Source: an uncultured Clostridium sp. (GTDB taxonomy: Bacteria > Bacillota > Clostridia > TANB77 > CAG-508). From it: 37,561 nucleotides of DNA. Below are positions 8,471-17,485 of this stretch, piece by piece. Both the position numbers and the translations under genes were made by a program. The first letter of the stretch is position 1, and each line of letters starts with the position of its first letter. The stretch covers positions 1 to 37,561 of the forward strand of contig CAMXQV010000011.1 in assembly GCA_947245515.1 (NCBI GenBank). Reading direction: 5' to 3'. The notes under the pieces are model-generated. The model was not told the DNA's origin. It searched no databases and was given only the letters and a program-made list of their open reading frames with translations.

Positions 8471-8845
8471 TTAAAATGTCTTTTTGTTATACTTTTCTTT
8501 ATTATCTTTTTCATAATTTCTTTTCATATTTACTCTGTGCTTGTCGATATAAGCTTTAGAATATTCTTCTGGAGTAATTTCTAATCTATTTAAAATCTCA
8601 ATATAATAATTTTGTACATCAGTTATTTCTTCTAAAAATCTTCCTCTAACTTCTTTGTTTTGCATAATCTGATTTATTCCTTTTTTCTTTATTATAGAAA
8701 CACATTCTCCTAATTCTTCAATCATATATAACATATGACTTTTTGCAGCTTGAGGATTCATATCGTTCCATTTTTCTTTATTTTGTTCATATAATTCTAA
8801 TTGCATTTCTTTCATTTCTGATATACTTAAATCTTTTTCTGACAT
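8471..8845 (-). CDS. MazG-like nucleotide pyrophosphohydrolase-fold protein
   Basis: 124 residues, all-helical. EELGE (about residues 43-47) and LEEITD (71-76) match the EExxE...ExxD magnesium-binding pattern of the all-alpha NTP pyrophosphatase (MazG/dUTPase-2) superfamily, which cleaves nucleoside triphosphates to monophosphates. The C-terminus is a Lys/Asn-rich tail. A GGAG ribosome site precedes the ATG. It lies 12 bp upstream of dnaJ and 95 bp after dnaK, so it is inside the heat-shock operon, where dnaK and dnaJ are usually adjacent. The substrate cannot be told. A second, only distantly similar MazG-like gene is at 22137-22505. Confidence 0.7.
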   Translation of the reverse strand: MSEKDLSISEMKEMQLELYEQNKEKWNDMNPQAAKSHMLYMIEELGECVSIIKKKGINQIMQNKEVRGRFLEEITDVQNYYIEILNRLEITPEEYSKAYIDKHRVNMKRNYEKDNKEKYNKKTF

Positions 8846-8899
8846 TTCTTTCTCCTATTTTTTCTATATTTATATACTACAATTATATACATTGATTTA

Positions 8900-8925
8900 C
8901 AGGCAGGTAATATTCTTCCTGCCTG
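8900..8925. promoter_or_regulatory. GC-rich hairpin between dnaK and the MazG-like gene
   Basis: CAGGCAGG (8900-8907) and CCTGCCTG (8918-8925) form a perfect 8-bp G+C-rich stem with a 10-nt loop, conspicuous in this A+T-rich sequence. No U-run follows in the direction of transcription. It could therefore be a read-through or mRNA-processing/stability hairpin that lowers expression after dnaK rather than a full terminator (inference). Confidence 0.5.
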
Positions 8926-8940
8926 CATTTAAGCTTTTAA

Positions 8941-10788
<1,848 letters not shown>

Positions 10789-10805
10789 TTAAATATCCTC
10801 CCTTT

Positions 10806-10917
10806 TGATGATTTTGGGGACGGAGGAAAAAATCATCCTTATTATAATTTATCTATACTTAAATTTATATCCTTTTTTCCTAAGTGATGATTTTTTCCTC
10901 CGTCCCCAAAATCATCA
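10806..10917. repeat. REP-like palindrome (GGGGACGGAGG family), copy A
   Basis: A perfect 32-bp inverted repeat: left arm 10806-10837 (core TTTTGGGGACGGAGGAAAA) and right arm 10886-10917, with a 48-bp A+T-rich spacer. A second copy is at 36337-36436 and a degraded half at 14769-14791. It occupies the dnaK/CYTH gene junction inside the heat-shock operon. GGGGACGGAGG-type palindromes resemble REP sequences mobilised by IS200-like (RAYT) transposases; no such gene is in the window. Confidence 0.75.
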
Positions 10918-10939
10918 CTTATTTAAATTTAATAACTTT

Positions 10940-11521
10940 TTAAAGCTTTTTATGAATTTGTTCTATTACTTTTTTATTTGTATTCATAAATTCTTCCGTA
11001 ACTTTGCTTAAAAATTCTTCTTTTGTCATTTCTGCTAATCTTCTATTTGAGAATTCTTTATATCCTAATTCTTCTCCTAACCAATTTGGCTTTTTAAAAG
11101 TGTTTGCCATTTCAAGGTTTGGAAATTCTATTTCTGCTGTTAAGAGTCCTTCTAAATATCCATAATATACATCTATTTCTACTTTTAATTCTTGTTCAAT
11201 AGGTATAATTAGTCTTGTTTTGTTTATTATATTACTTAGTTTCTTTTTCTTTAATTCGTTATATTCTTCTTCTGTAATTTCGTTTTCTACTTCATATTTT
11301 CTTCCAATTTGATAATTATTTGTGTACTCAATATCTCCCTTAGTTTTTACAGTGTATATATATTGTCTTGTTCCTTCTTTTGGTTTTATTATTTTTCTTA
11401 CTCTTAAATTTGTAAAGTTATCTCTATAAAGATATACTTGCTCTATTTCAAGTATTTTGTCTATTTTAAGTTCTTCTGGAAATTGTTTTATAGTATATTT
11501 TCTTTCTATTTCTTGTTTCAT
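10940..11521 (-). CDS. CYTH-domain (triphosphate tunnel) phosphohydrolase
   Basis: 193 residues starting MKQEIERKY: Glu4, Glu6 and Lys8 form the ExExK signature of CYTH/triphosphate tunnel metalloenzymes. Alternating strands rich in Arg/Lys and Glu follow (RVRKI, YTVKTKG, EVENEITEEEY, KVEIDVYYG, EIEFP), as in the closed beta-barrel that binds triphosphate and metal. Family members hydrolyse inorganic triphosphate, ThTP or related phosphates; the substrate here is unknown. It is 15 bp downstream of grpE and upstream of dnaK, an unusual interruption of the heat-shock operon. Co-regulation with heat shock is inferred from position. Confidence 0.8.
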   Translation of the reverse strand: MKQEIERKYTIKQFPEELKIDKILEIEQVYLYRDNFTNLRVRKIIKPKEGTRQYIYTVKTKGDIEYTNNYQIGRKYEVENEITEEEYNELKKKKLSNIINKTRLIIPIEQELKVEIDVYYGYLEGLLTAEIEFPNLEMANTFKKPNWLGEELGYKEFSNRRLAEMTKEEFLSKVTEEFMNTNKKVIEQIHKKL

Positions 11522-11536
11522 AATATTCCTTCTTTT

Positions 11537-12049
11537 TTAATTGGCAACTACTACCATGCTATGTCTTATTACTCTGTTACCTATTTTATATCCTTTTCTA
11601 TATTCTTGAGCTATTTCTTGTACTCCTAAGTTTTCATCTTGTATACTGCTGACTGCTTCATGTAATTCTGGGTCAAAGGTTTCTCCTATTGTTTTTATTT
11701 CTGTTACTCCTTTTGATGCTAATACGTCTTTAAATTGTTTTAATACAAGTTCTATACCTTTTTTATATTCTGTGTCTTCTGTTTGTATTTTTGATGCATT
11801 TTCTAAATTATCTAAAACTGGCAGTATTACTTCTATTACGTCTGATAGTATTGTATTGTATAAGCCTTCTCTTTCTTTTCCGCTTCTTTTTTTAAAGTTT
11901 TCGAATTCTGCTAATATTCTTTTATATCTGTCTTCAAGTTCATCATATTCTTGTTTTGGTACTACTTCTTTTATTTTTTTTTCTTCTTCTTTTACCTCTG
12001 TTTGATTTTCTAATATTTCTTCTTTTTCTTGGTTATTGTTTTCTGCCAT
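11537..12049 (-). CDS. grpE: Nucleotide exchange factor GrpE
   Basis: Releases ADP from DnaK. 170 residues: an acidic, charged N-terminal coiled-coil segment (ENQTEVKEEEKK), the long dimerisation helix (YKRILAEFENFKKRSGKE), then the compact beta domain ending in GYKIGNRVIRHSMVVV, the family C-terminal signature. It starts 18 bp after hrcA, with the ribosome site AGAGGG in that gap, consistent with a single transcript from the CIRCE promoter. Confidence 0.95.
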   Translation of the reverse strand: MAENNNQEKEEILENQTEVKEEEKKIKEVVPKQEYDELEDRYKRILAEFENFKKRSGKEREGLYNTILSDVIEVILPVLDNLENASKIQTEDTEYKKGIELVLKQFKDVLASKGVTEIKTIGETFDPELHEAVSSIQDENLGVQEIAQEYRKGYKIGNRVIRHSMVVVAN

Positions 12050-12067
12050 TTTATCCCTCTCTTTCTT

Positions 12068-13072
12068 TTATTTCATATCTTTTAGTTTTTTATTAATGTA
12101 TTTCATTACTGATACTACTTTTGAATAGTCCATTCTTTTTGGTCCTATTATTCCTATTGTTCCTAAGTCTTTTCCATTTACTTTATGTTTGAAGGTTATT
12201 ACGCTGAAGTCTTTTAGTTCTTCTTTTTCGTTTTCTTCACCTATATATATGTTTATGTCTTCTGCAAATCCTGAGTTTAACATATCTGCTACTACTTCTT
12301 TTGTGTCTAATATATTTATGAAGTTTTTTGCAACCTCTAAACTATTAAATTCTGGTAAATCAAAGGATTTATTTGTTCCCTCTAAGTGTATTTGACTTTC
12401 TTCTAGTACTTTTTTTAGTTGCTCTATTACTGGCTTTATTACATTTATACTATAGGTCATTTCGTCATATAAGTATTCCTCTAATGGTCTATCTATTGTT
12501 TCTATTGGTTGACCTTTTAATTTGTTATTGAACATGTAATTCATGGTTTCTATTTGTTTATGATTTACGTCTTCATCAAATTTGATTATTGTTTCTTTTA
12601 CTAAGCCTGTGTCTGTTAGTATTACTGCCATCATCATTCTTGTTCCTAGTAATACAAATTTGATGTCTTCTATTAATTGACTTGTTGTTTTTGGTCCGAT
12701 TGATACTGTTGTATAATGTGTTACTTCTGATATTGTGTTTGCAGTTATTTTTGTTAGGTCTTCTATTTCGTTTACTTTTGTTTCCAATTTTGAACTTATA
12801 TATTTTATTTCTTCTATACTTATGTCTTTGTCATTTAGTAATTCATCTACATAGTATCTATATCCTTTTTCTGATGGTATTCTTCCACTTGATGTGTGTG
12901 TTTTGTCTAAAAATCCATCTTTTTCTAAGTCTGCCATTTCGTTTCTTATTGTTGCACTACTACATTCTAAGTTTTCATGTTTTGTTAGGGCATTTGAACT
13001 TACTGGCTCTGCTGTGTTAATATATTCTTCTACTATTGCTTGTAGTACTTTCTTTTTTCTATCGTCTAACAA
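12068..13072 (-). CDS. hrcA: Heat-inducible transcription repressor HrcA, TTG start
   Basis: Binds CIRCE operators and represses the dnaK operon; its activity depends on GroEL in known systems. I choose the TTG at 13072, giving LDDRKKKVLQAIVEEYI at the N-terminus (334 residues), because HrcA proteins normally begin at this point and because GAGGTG lies 6 nt upstream of the TTG. The longer frame to the ATG at 13123 would add 17 Lys-rich residues and put the start codon inside the CIRCE box. The winged-helix domain (SSATIRNEMADLEKDGFL) is followed by the GAF-like and C-terminal dimer domains. First gene of the operon. Confidence 0.93.
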   Translation of the reverse strand: MLDDRKKKVLQAIVEEYINTAEPVSSNALTKHENLECSSATIRNEMADLEKDGFLDKTHTSSGRIPSEKGYRYYVDELLNDKDISIEEIKYISSKLETKVNEIEDLTKITANTISEVTHYTTVSIGPKTTSQLIEDIKFVLLGTRMMMAVILTDTGLVKETIIKFDEDVNHKQIETMNYMFNNKLKGQPIETIDRPLEEYLYDEMTYSINVIKPVIEQLKKVLEESQIHLEGTNKSFDLPEFNSLEVAKNFINILDTKEVVADMLNSGFAEDINIYIGEENEKEELKDFSVITFKHKVNGKDLGTIGIIGPKRMDYSKVVSVMKYINKKLKDMK

Positions 13073-13106
13073 TTTTTTCACCTCTTTAGTTTTAATTGTT
13101 AGTTTT

Positions 13107-13133
13107 TTAGCACTCTTTACCATTGTTTGCTAA
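13107..13133. promoter_or_regulatory. CIRCE operator, promoter-distal copy
   Basis: TTAGCACTC, a 9-nt spacer, then GTTTGCTAA. The left arm matches the consensus exactly; the right arm matches 7 of 9 (consensus GAGTGCTAA). It lies downstream of the -10 box and 35 bp upstream of the hrcA TTG start, in the 5' leader. Confidence 0.85.
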
Positions 13134-13143
13134 CTTTCTATAT

Positions 13144-13170
13144 ATTATACCCGTTTTTAGCACTTGTCAA
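13144..13170 (-). promoter_or_regulatory. SigA-type promoter of the heat-shock operon
   Basis: A perfect -35 TTGACA (13170-13165) and perfect -10 TATAAT (13149-13144), with a short 15-bp spacer; an overlapping TAATAT gives 17 bp. The -35 box lies within the upstream CIRCE copy, so bound HrcA would occlude RNA polymerase directly. Confidence 0.75.
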
Positions 13171-13183
13171 TACCTTTTGCTAA
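13157..13183. promoter_or_regulatory. CIRCE-like operator, promoter-proximal copy
   Basis: TTAGCACTT, 9-nt spacer, TTTTGCTAA: 8 of 9 and 6 of 9 matches to the CIRCE arms with exact spacing. It overlaps the -35 hexamer. Centre-to-centre distance to the second copy is 50 bp, close to five helical turns, so two HrcA dimers could bind the same DNA face (inference). Confidence 0.65.
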
Positions 13184-13254
13184 AAATAATGTGAATTTTC
13201 TGTGAATTTTGTTATTATTCAGTCCTTTTAGTTAAACTATATGCCTGTTGTATT

Positions 13255-13296
13255 AATATAAAAAGCTGTGTAAACTCTTACACAGCTTTTTATATT
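13255..13296 (-). terminator. Terminator of dps
   Basis: A 19-bp stem (arms 13255-13273 and 13278-13296, core AAAAGCTGTGTAA) with a very short loop and T-runs on both sides. It overlaps the dps stop codon by two bases and insulates dps from the heat-shock promoter. Confidence 0.8.
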
Positions 13297-13741
13297 AATT
13301 ATTAGTTTCCTTTGTTTGCTTCAACATCCACAAATGCTTTGTATAACTTGTAATAAAATTGTCCATTAAACTAGAAGTTACATATAAACTTTGCTCATCT
13401 GACATTCTCTTTAAATTATTTACCTTTTTTAATAAAGTTTTATAATCCATTATTACATTATCTAAAACTATATTATCTTTAACTTTTTCATTTTTAGCTT
13501 CAATAATACATGTGTTTTTCAAATAATCGTTCATAGTTCCCAAAGGTTGTTTTCCAAGCATTAAAATATGTTCTGCAATTTCATCAATTTGAGTACTTAT
13601 TTCATCATAATATTCCTCAAGTTTAACATGAAGTACAAAAAAATGAGGGCCAATGATATTCCAATGATAATTTTGTAACTTTCTATAAAAAACATTTAAA
13701 TCAGATAAAAAAATATTTAATTCAGTAATAATATTATCCAT
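13295..13741 (-). CDS. dps: Dps/ferritin-like DNA-protection protein
   Basis: 148 residues, four-helix ferritin-like protein that forms 12-mers, oxidises Fe(II) with peroxide and stores iron. The intersubunit ferroxidase residues are at the expected spacing: His26 (in NYHWNIIG), His38 (FVLHVKLEEYYDE), Asp53 and Glu57 (QIDEIAEHIL). GKQPLGTM follows as in other Dps proteins. A GGAG ribosome site precedes the ATG. It is divergent from the small helical gene at 13851, sharing a 109-bp A+T-rich intergenic region; no clear PerR box was identified there. Confidence 0.88.
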   Translation of the reverse strand: MDNIITELNIFLSDLNVFYRKLQNYHWNIIGPHFFVLHVKLEEYYDEISTQIDEIAEHILMLGKQPLGTMNDYLKNTCIIEAKNEKVKDNIVLDNVIMDYKTLLKKVNNLKRMSDEQSLYVTSSLMDNFITSYTKHLWMLKQTKETNN

Positions 13742-13850
13742 TTTTAATTTCTCCTTTAATACCTTTTTTAATATTTTTCCCTAAAAGATTATTATTATTC
13801 ATAATATTTTTTATATTTCTTGAACATACTAAAAATATGGAGGTTTAAAT

Positions 13851-14279
13851 ATGGAAGATTCAAAATATGTTTTAGATGAAGTAAATAAAGGAATAAAAAT
13901 GGGAATGGATTCAATTTCAAATATATCAGAAAAACTTCAAGACTCTCAGTTTAAAGAAGATTTAGAATTCGAATATAATAAATATAATGAAATTCTAAAT
14001 AAAGTAAATAATCAATTAACAAAATATGGGAGCTTTCCAGAAGACTTAAATCCTATGCAAAAAGCCATGGGATGGATGAGTGTAGAATTTAATACTTTAG
14101 ATGATAAAAGTGACTCTAAAATTTCTGAGATGATGATTAAAGGTACTAATATGGGAATTATAAAAGGGGTAAAACTCTTAAATAATTATACTAATATAGA
14201 TAAGGAAACTAAAAATATTTTAAATGAATTTGTTAAATTTCAAGAAAATAGTGTAGAAAGATTAAAAAAATATCTTTAA
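13851..14279 (+). CDS. Small all-helical protein, unknown function
   Basis: 142 residues with a strong GGAGG ribosome site 8 nt before the ATG. Predicted all-helical and amphipathic: helices about 1-30, 33-57, a break around SFPEDLNPMQ, then 70-85, 90-112 and 117-142. No signal peptide, membrane segment or cysteines. The layout resembles four-helix-bundle (DUF2383-like/ferritin-like) proteins, but obvious metal-ligand motifs are not evident, so I leave it unnamed. It is divergent from dps and could share its stress response. Codon use matches the neighbours. Confidence 0.6.
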   Translation: MEDSKYVLDEVNKGIKMGMDSISNISEKLQDSQFKEDLEFEYNKYNEILNKVNNQLTKYGSFPEDLNPMQKAMGWMSVEFNTLDDKSDSKISEMMIKGTNMGIIKGVKLLNNYTNIDKETKNILNEFVKFQENSVERLKKYL

Positions 14280-14318
14280 CTAAATAAATTTATTTTTTTT
14301 CTCTAACCTGAAGTTGTC

Positions 14319-14366
14319 AATTAAAGGGTTATATTAGAACTCTATTTTTATTATAACCCTTTAATT
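14319..14366. repeat. Inverted repeat downstream of the helical-protein gene
   Basis: AATTAAAGGGTTATA (14319-14333) pairs perfectly with 14352-14366 across an 18-nt loop. No strong T-run follows, so it is a weak terminator candidate at best. The arm contains AAGGGTTATA, which is also the inner stem of structured element copy 1, so it might be a decayed relative. Confidence 0.45.
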
Positions 14367-14486
14367 CCAACTTGTTTATCGCTCATAGAAATAAAATCCA
14401 AATTTAAGTTATAAACTTTTTTAGTATATTTTTCTTTATCTGTTTTACCTTCTATATTTAATTTTAATAGATTAAAAATATTTTAT

Positions 14487-14729
14487 CTATTTTTCTGTAA
14501 ATTTTACACCTTTAAATAATTCTTTAAATCCCATTCTTTTATAAATCTCTTCTGGATAAAATCCTTCTTCTGTTTGTAATACTACTACATCTATTCCAAC
14601 TTCTGTTAATCTTTTAAATATATGAGACATTAACTTTTTACATATTCCCATTTTCCTATAATTTATATCTGTTGTAACCTTGTATATATAAGCAATTTCT
14701 TTTTCATACATAATTGTTCCAACATATCT
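14487..14729 (-). pseudogene. Truncated GNAT acetyltransferase remnant
   Basis: The readable part (RYVGTIMYEKEIAY, then VTTDINYRKMGICKKLM, then VLQTEEGFYPEEIYKRMGF) is strands 4-5 and the acetyl-CoA loop (Arg-x-x-Gly-x-x) of a GNAT enzyme with its typical C-terminal YKRMGF. The N-terminal half is missing: in the same frame a TAG stands at 14732-14730 and no homologous sequence is seen further up. No ribosome site precedes the internal ATG at 14711. No CGG codon is involved, so this is ordinary gene decay. A degraded REP-like half lies just upstream (14769-14791). Confidence 0.7.
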
Positions 14730-14768
14730 CTATTACTAATTGTATTTAACTTTATTAAGGAGCTCGTT

Positions 14769-14791
14769 CCTTCGTTTCCAAAATCATCCTT
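14769..14791 (-). repeat. Degraded half of the REP-like palindrome
   Basis: On the minus strand GGATGATTTTGGAAACGAAGG resembles one arm of the intact palindromes (GATGATTTTGGGGACGGAGG) with a few changes. It spans the stop codon of the DUF5684-type gene and lies next to the broken GNAT gene. Confidence 0.45.
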
Positions 14792-15605
14792 CATATTCAA
14801 TATTAGGATTGCAAGCTAAAATTGTTTGAAATATTGGTGGTAATATTAATAAACCAAAGGCAAAAAATCCACTTCTTCCAAAATTGCTTGCTAAACAAAA
14901 TCTCTTAACTATTGCCATTATAAACATTATAATAATACCAAACAAAGGTACAAACCAAAGTGCCATAAATAAGGGAGTCAATCCACAAATTCTATACATA
15001 ACAATTTGTCTATATACTGGAATTATTGCAGCCCAACCATGCTCACCAGCTTTAGAATATATTACCCATCTTAATATTGTGCTATAAATAAACCATACTA
15101 ATAAAACTATTAATATTATTTTTATTATTTTGTTTGAAAAAAATACTTTTGTTGCAATATGTATCTTTTTTTCTGATGGCATTTCCTTTATTACTTCTTT
15201 TAATACTTGATTTGGTGTATAACCTTTTTCTATTTTATTTTTAATATCTTCTAGATCTACATCCTCTTTTATAATTTCTCTAATTTCCTTTGTGTCTGTA
15301 TTTCTAATAAAACTTTCACTTGTATTTATTACTTCTTCACTAATTCCTTGTTTTTTTATTTCTTCTTTATTTTCTTCTATGATATCTGCTATTTCTTCAC
15401 TTGTGTATTTGCTAGTTACTTCATCATAAACTTTTAAAACATCTTCTTTTTTTATGTTCTCTGTATCTATATTTTTAGAATAGGTCTTAAATTCTTTTTC
15501 TATCATATTTCTATCTATTTTTGCTTGTACTATATTTACAAATACAAATATTATAAAAATATTTATTAGGATTATTTTTGCTATAATTTTTTTATAATTT
15601 TGCAT
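14784..15605 (-). CDS. DUF5684-type membrane protein with helical extracytoplasmic domain
   Basis: 273 residues. An N-terminal hydrophobic segment (residues 8-28) acts as signal or anchor. A highly charged helical region (about 30-150) follows, then three to four transmembrane helices. Between them is YSKAGEHGWAAIIPVYR, the hallmark of DUF5684 membrane proteins. The last codons (YEG and stop) fall in a degraded REP-like sequence, so the original C-terminus may have been altered. It overlaps the end of murI by 14 bp, with a GGAGG ribosome site inside murI, so the two are coupled. Function unknown. Confidence 0.65.
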   Translation of the reverse strand: MQNYKKIIAKIILINIFIIFVFVNIVQAKIDRNMIEKEFKTYSKNIDTENIKKEDVLKVYDEVTSKYTSEEIADIIEENKEEIKKQGISEEVINTSESFIRNTDTKEIREIIKEDVDLEDIKNKIEKGYTPNQVLKEVIKEMPSEKKIHIATKVFFSNKIIKIILIVLLVWFIYSTILRWVIYSKAGEHGWAAIIPVYRQIVMYRICGLTPLFMALWFVPLFGIIIMFIMAIVKRFCLASNFGRSGFFAFGLLILPPIFQTILACNPNIEYEG

Positions 15606-16368
15606 ATTCTTTTTCCTCCTTTAAAAAATTATAAAATCTTTTTTCTTTTATTTCTGGATTACTACTAGTATCTATAAAATCTATTTTTCCATAGGTATTT
15701 TCTGAAAGTAATTTTTTTTCTGTTAATACGTTCTTTAAATGTATTGCTAATCTTGGTGCTCCATTAAAAAATGTCACTTTTCCTAATAATTGTGTTAATT
15801 CTTGTTGGATTAATGGATAATGTGTACAACCTAAAACTATATTTTCTACCTTTCCTTTATAGATTCCTATATGTAATTTTAAGTATTTTTCTAGTTCTTC
15901 TTTTGTTCCATTTTCTATTATATCTGCTAAACCTACACATGGATATAAATAAGTTTTATGATTATTGTATTTGGTAAATAGTAAATTGAATTTTTCGCTT
16001 TGTATTGTTCCTTTTGTTGCCATTAATAAGGTTGGTTTGCTATAAGCATAATCATATACCATCTTATAAGCTGGCTCTATTGCTATTATTGGTATATTAT
16101 TGTATTTCTCTCTTAAAAATTTTACTGCTTTTGCACTTGCAGTATTACATGCAATTACTATTGCTTTACAATTATTTTTTACTAAGTTTTCCACTATCTT
16201 ATCACATATTGTTAATATTTCACTTTTGCTTTTGTCTCCATATGGATTGTTTTTCGAGTCACTATAATATATGTAATTTTCTTTTGGTAATATTTTTATT
16301 ATTTCTCTTAGTACTGTTACTCCTCCTATTCCAGAATCAAATATTCCAATATTGCCATTATTGTACAT
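15592..16368 (-). CDS. murI: Glutamate racemase
   Basis: Makes D-glutamate for peptidoglycan. 258 residues with all family signatures: FDSGIGG (Asp11-Ser12) in the N-terminal domain, catalytic Cys74 in ACNTASA, and catalytic Cys181 in GCTHYPL with Thr182/His183. A GGAGG ribosome site stands just before the ATG. It is first in a two-gene unit with the DUF5684-type gene. Confidence 0.96.
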   Translation of the reverse strand: MYNNGNIGIFDSGIGGVTVLREIIKILPKENYIYYSDSKNNPYGDKSKSEILTICDKIVENLVKNNCKAIVIACNTASAKAVKFLREKYNNIPIIAIEPAYKMVYDYAYSKPTLLMATKGTIQSEKFNLLFTKYNNHKTYLYPCVGLADIIENGTKEELEKYLKLHIGIYKGKVENIVLGCTHYPLIQQELTQLLGKVTFFNGAPRLAIHLKNVLTEKKLLSENTYGKIDFIDTSSNPEIKEKRFYNFLKEEKEYAKL

Positions 16369-16452
16369 GCTTTTCCTCCATTACTTTTATCTATAAGGTT
16401 ATTTTTTTCTTTTTATTATACATCTTATTATATCCTTTGACAATAAAATTAA

Positions 16453-16585
16453 GGTAATCGTTTAAAATCTTAATTATTTATTTTTTGAAATTAGGTAACG
16501 CAAACAATAAATAATATAATCCTTTGGAAGCAAGTAGATCTTATACATATTAACAAATAAATAATTAAAATTTCAAGAAATTGCC
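16453..16585 (+). repeat. Long-stem structured repeat element, copy 2 (degenerate)
   Basis: The outer arms 16453-16484 and about 16553-16585 (GGTAATCG...TTAATTATTTATT against its complement) pair with several mismatches. The 5' inner arm and the AGCRC motif are missing, while the 3' half keeps GGTAACGCAAACAATAAATAATATAATCC and CCTTTGGAAGCAAGTAGA in altered form. It lies in the 342-bp gap between murI and the flavodoxin gene; apart from the terminator after it I see nothing else there. Confidence 0.6.
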
Positions 16586-16602
16586 ATACAACAATAATTT
16601 TT

Positions 16603-16636
16603 AGACCAAAGATACTTTGCATCTTTGGTCTTTTTT
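16603..16636 (+). terminator. Plus-strand intrinsic terminator after structured element copy 2
   Basis: AGACCAAAGAT (16603-16613) pairs with ATCTTTGGTCT (16621-16631), followed by six T on the plus strand only. No plus-strand protein gene precedes it within 2 kb; the nearest plus-strand object is the repeat element ending at 16585. Confidence 0.7.
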
Positions 16637-16710
16637 ATAATGTAACCTATTTACTAGTTGCTTGATTATAATTAAATTACATGAAAATCACTTTAAAAAC
16701 TTGTTATTTT

Positions 16711-17331
16711 TTATCTAATAAAATTAGTAGCAATAATTTCTTCATTTTTAGGTGCTTCGATTCCTGCAAGCCTTCCAGCATCAATACACTTTAATAGCCA
16801 TGCCATATTATTTCCTAAAGTTCTCATGGTCTGCATGCCTTCTTCATCTTTCAAAACCTCTTCAGGTTTGCTACCATGAACCATATTCCAATATTGAGAA
16901 GAGACAATTGGCATATTATTCATACCAAAATACTTATTTACTTCATCCAAAGTTGCAGTTGCTCCTCCTCTTCTACAACTAGCCACTGCTGCTGCTACTT
17001 TATTAGAAAATAACTTTCTTCTACCATAAAAAACTCTATCCATAAAAGAAGAAAGCATACCAGAACATGCTGCAAAATGCACTGGTGTTCCAAAAACAAA
17101 ACCATCTGTACTTGGCACTTTTTCTAAAAATTCGTTAACTATATCATCTACAAAACATTTACCTTTTTTTAAGCAATTACCACAGCCAATACATCCTGCA
17201 ATTGGTTTAATTCCAAGCCACATAATTTCAGTTTCTATACAATTTTTATTTAATGCCCCTTCAACTTCTTTTAAAGCAGTATATGTACAACCATTTTGAT
17301 GAGGACTTCCATTTATTAATAATACTTTCAT
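16711..17331 (-). CDS. Flavodoxin-family NAD(P)H-dependent FMN reductase
   Basis: 206 residues using the ATG at 17331, which has AAGGAGTG directly upstream; a GTG at 17349 would only add six residues. MKVLLINGSPHQNGCT is the FMN phosphate-binding loop of the flavodoxin-like fold, and FGTPVHFAACSGMLSSFMDR is the conserved second flavin contact. A cysteine-rich insert (Cys47, Cys50, Cys53, Cys59 in CIGCGNCLKKGKC) is typical of the clostridial subgroup related to iron-sulfur flavoproteins and may bind a cluster. It stands alone between two intergenic repeats. Physiological partner unknown. Confidence 0.85.
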   Translation of the reverse strand: MKVLLINGSPHQNGCTYTALKEVEGALNKNCIETEIMWLGIKPIAGCIGCGNCLKKGKCFVDDIVNEFLEKVPSTDGFVFGTPVHFAACSGMLSSFMDRVFYGRRKLFSNKVAAAVASCRRGGATATLDEVNKYFGMNNMPIVSSQYWNMVHGSKPEEVLKDEEGMQTMRTLGNNMAWLLKCIDAGRLAGIEAPKNEEIIATNFIR

Positions 17332-17430
17332 TATTTCACTCCTTTGCACTATTATAATTATATTACAATTAATATCAATTATATACCCTAATATAAAAAA
17401 ACTTAATATATTGAATAATTTAAAAAATAT

Positions 17431-17483
17431 ATTTCTTAAGCTTTAATTAAAATCAAATTATTTATAATTAAAGCTTAAGAAAT
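17431..17483 (-). terminator. Intrinsic terminator of the ABC exporter operon
   Basis: 19-bp inverted repeat (17431-17449 and 17465-17483, core TTCTTAAGCTTTAATTA), with six U following on the minus strand, immediately after the permease stop codon. Confidence 0.6.
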
Positions 17484-17485
17484 TA

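Noticed and set aside
13073..13123. ATG at 13123 as the hrcA start
   Set aside because: It lies inside the CIRCE box and adds a Lys-rich extension absent from the family; the TTG at 13072 has a proper ribosome site.
14487..14729. GNAT fragment as a sixth CGG frameshift gene
   Set aside because: No CGG lies in or upstream of it, and the N-terminal half is absent in all frames.
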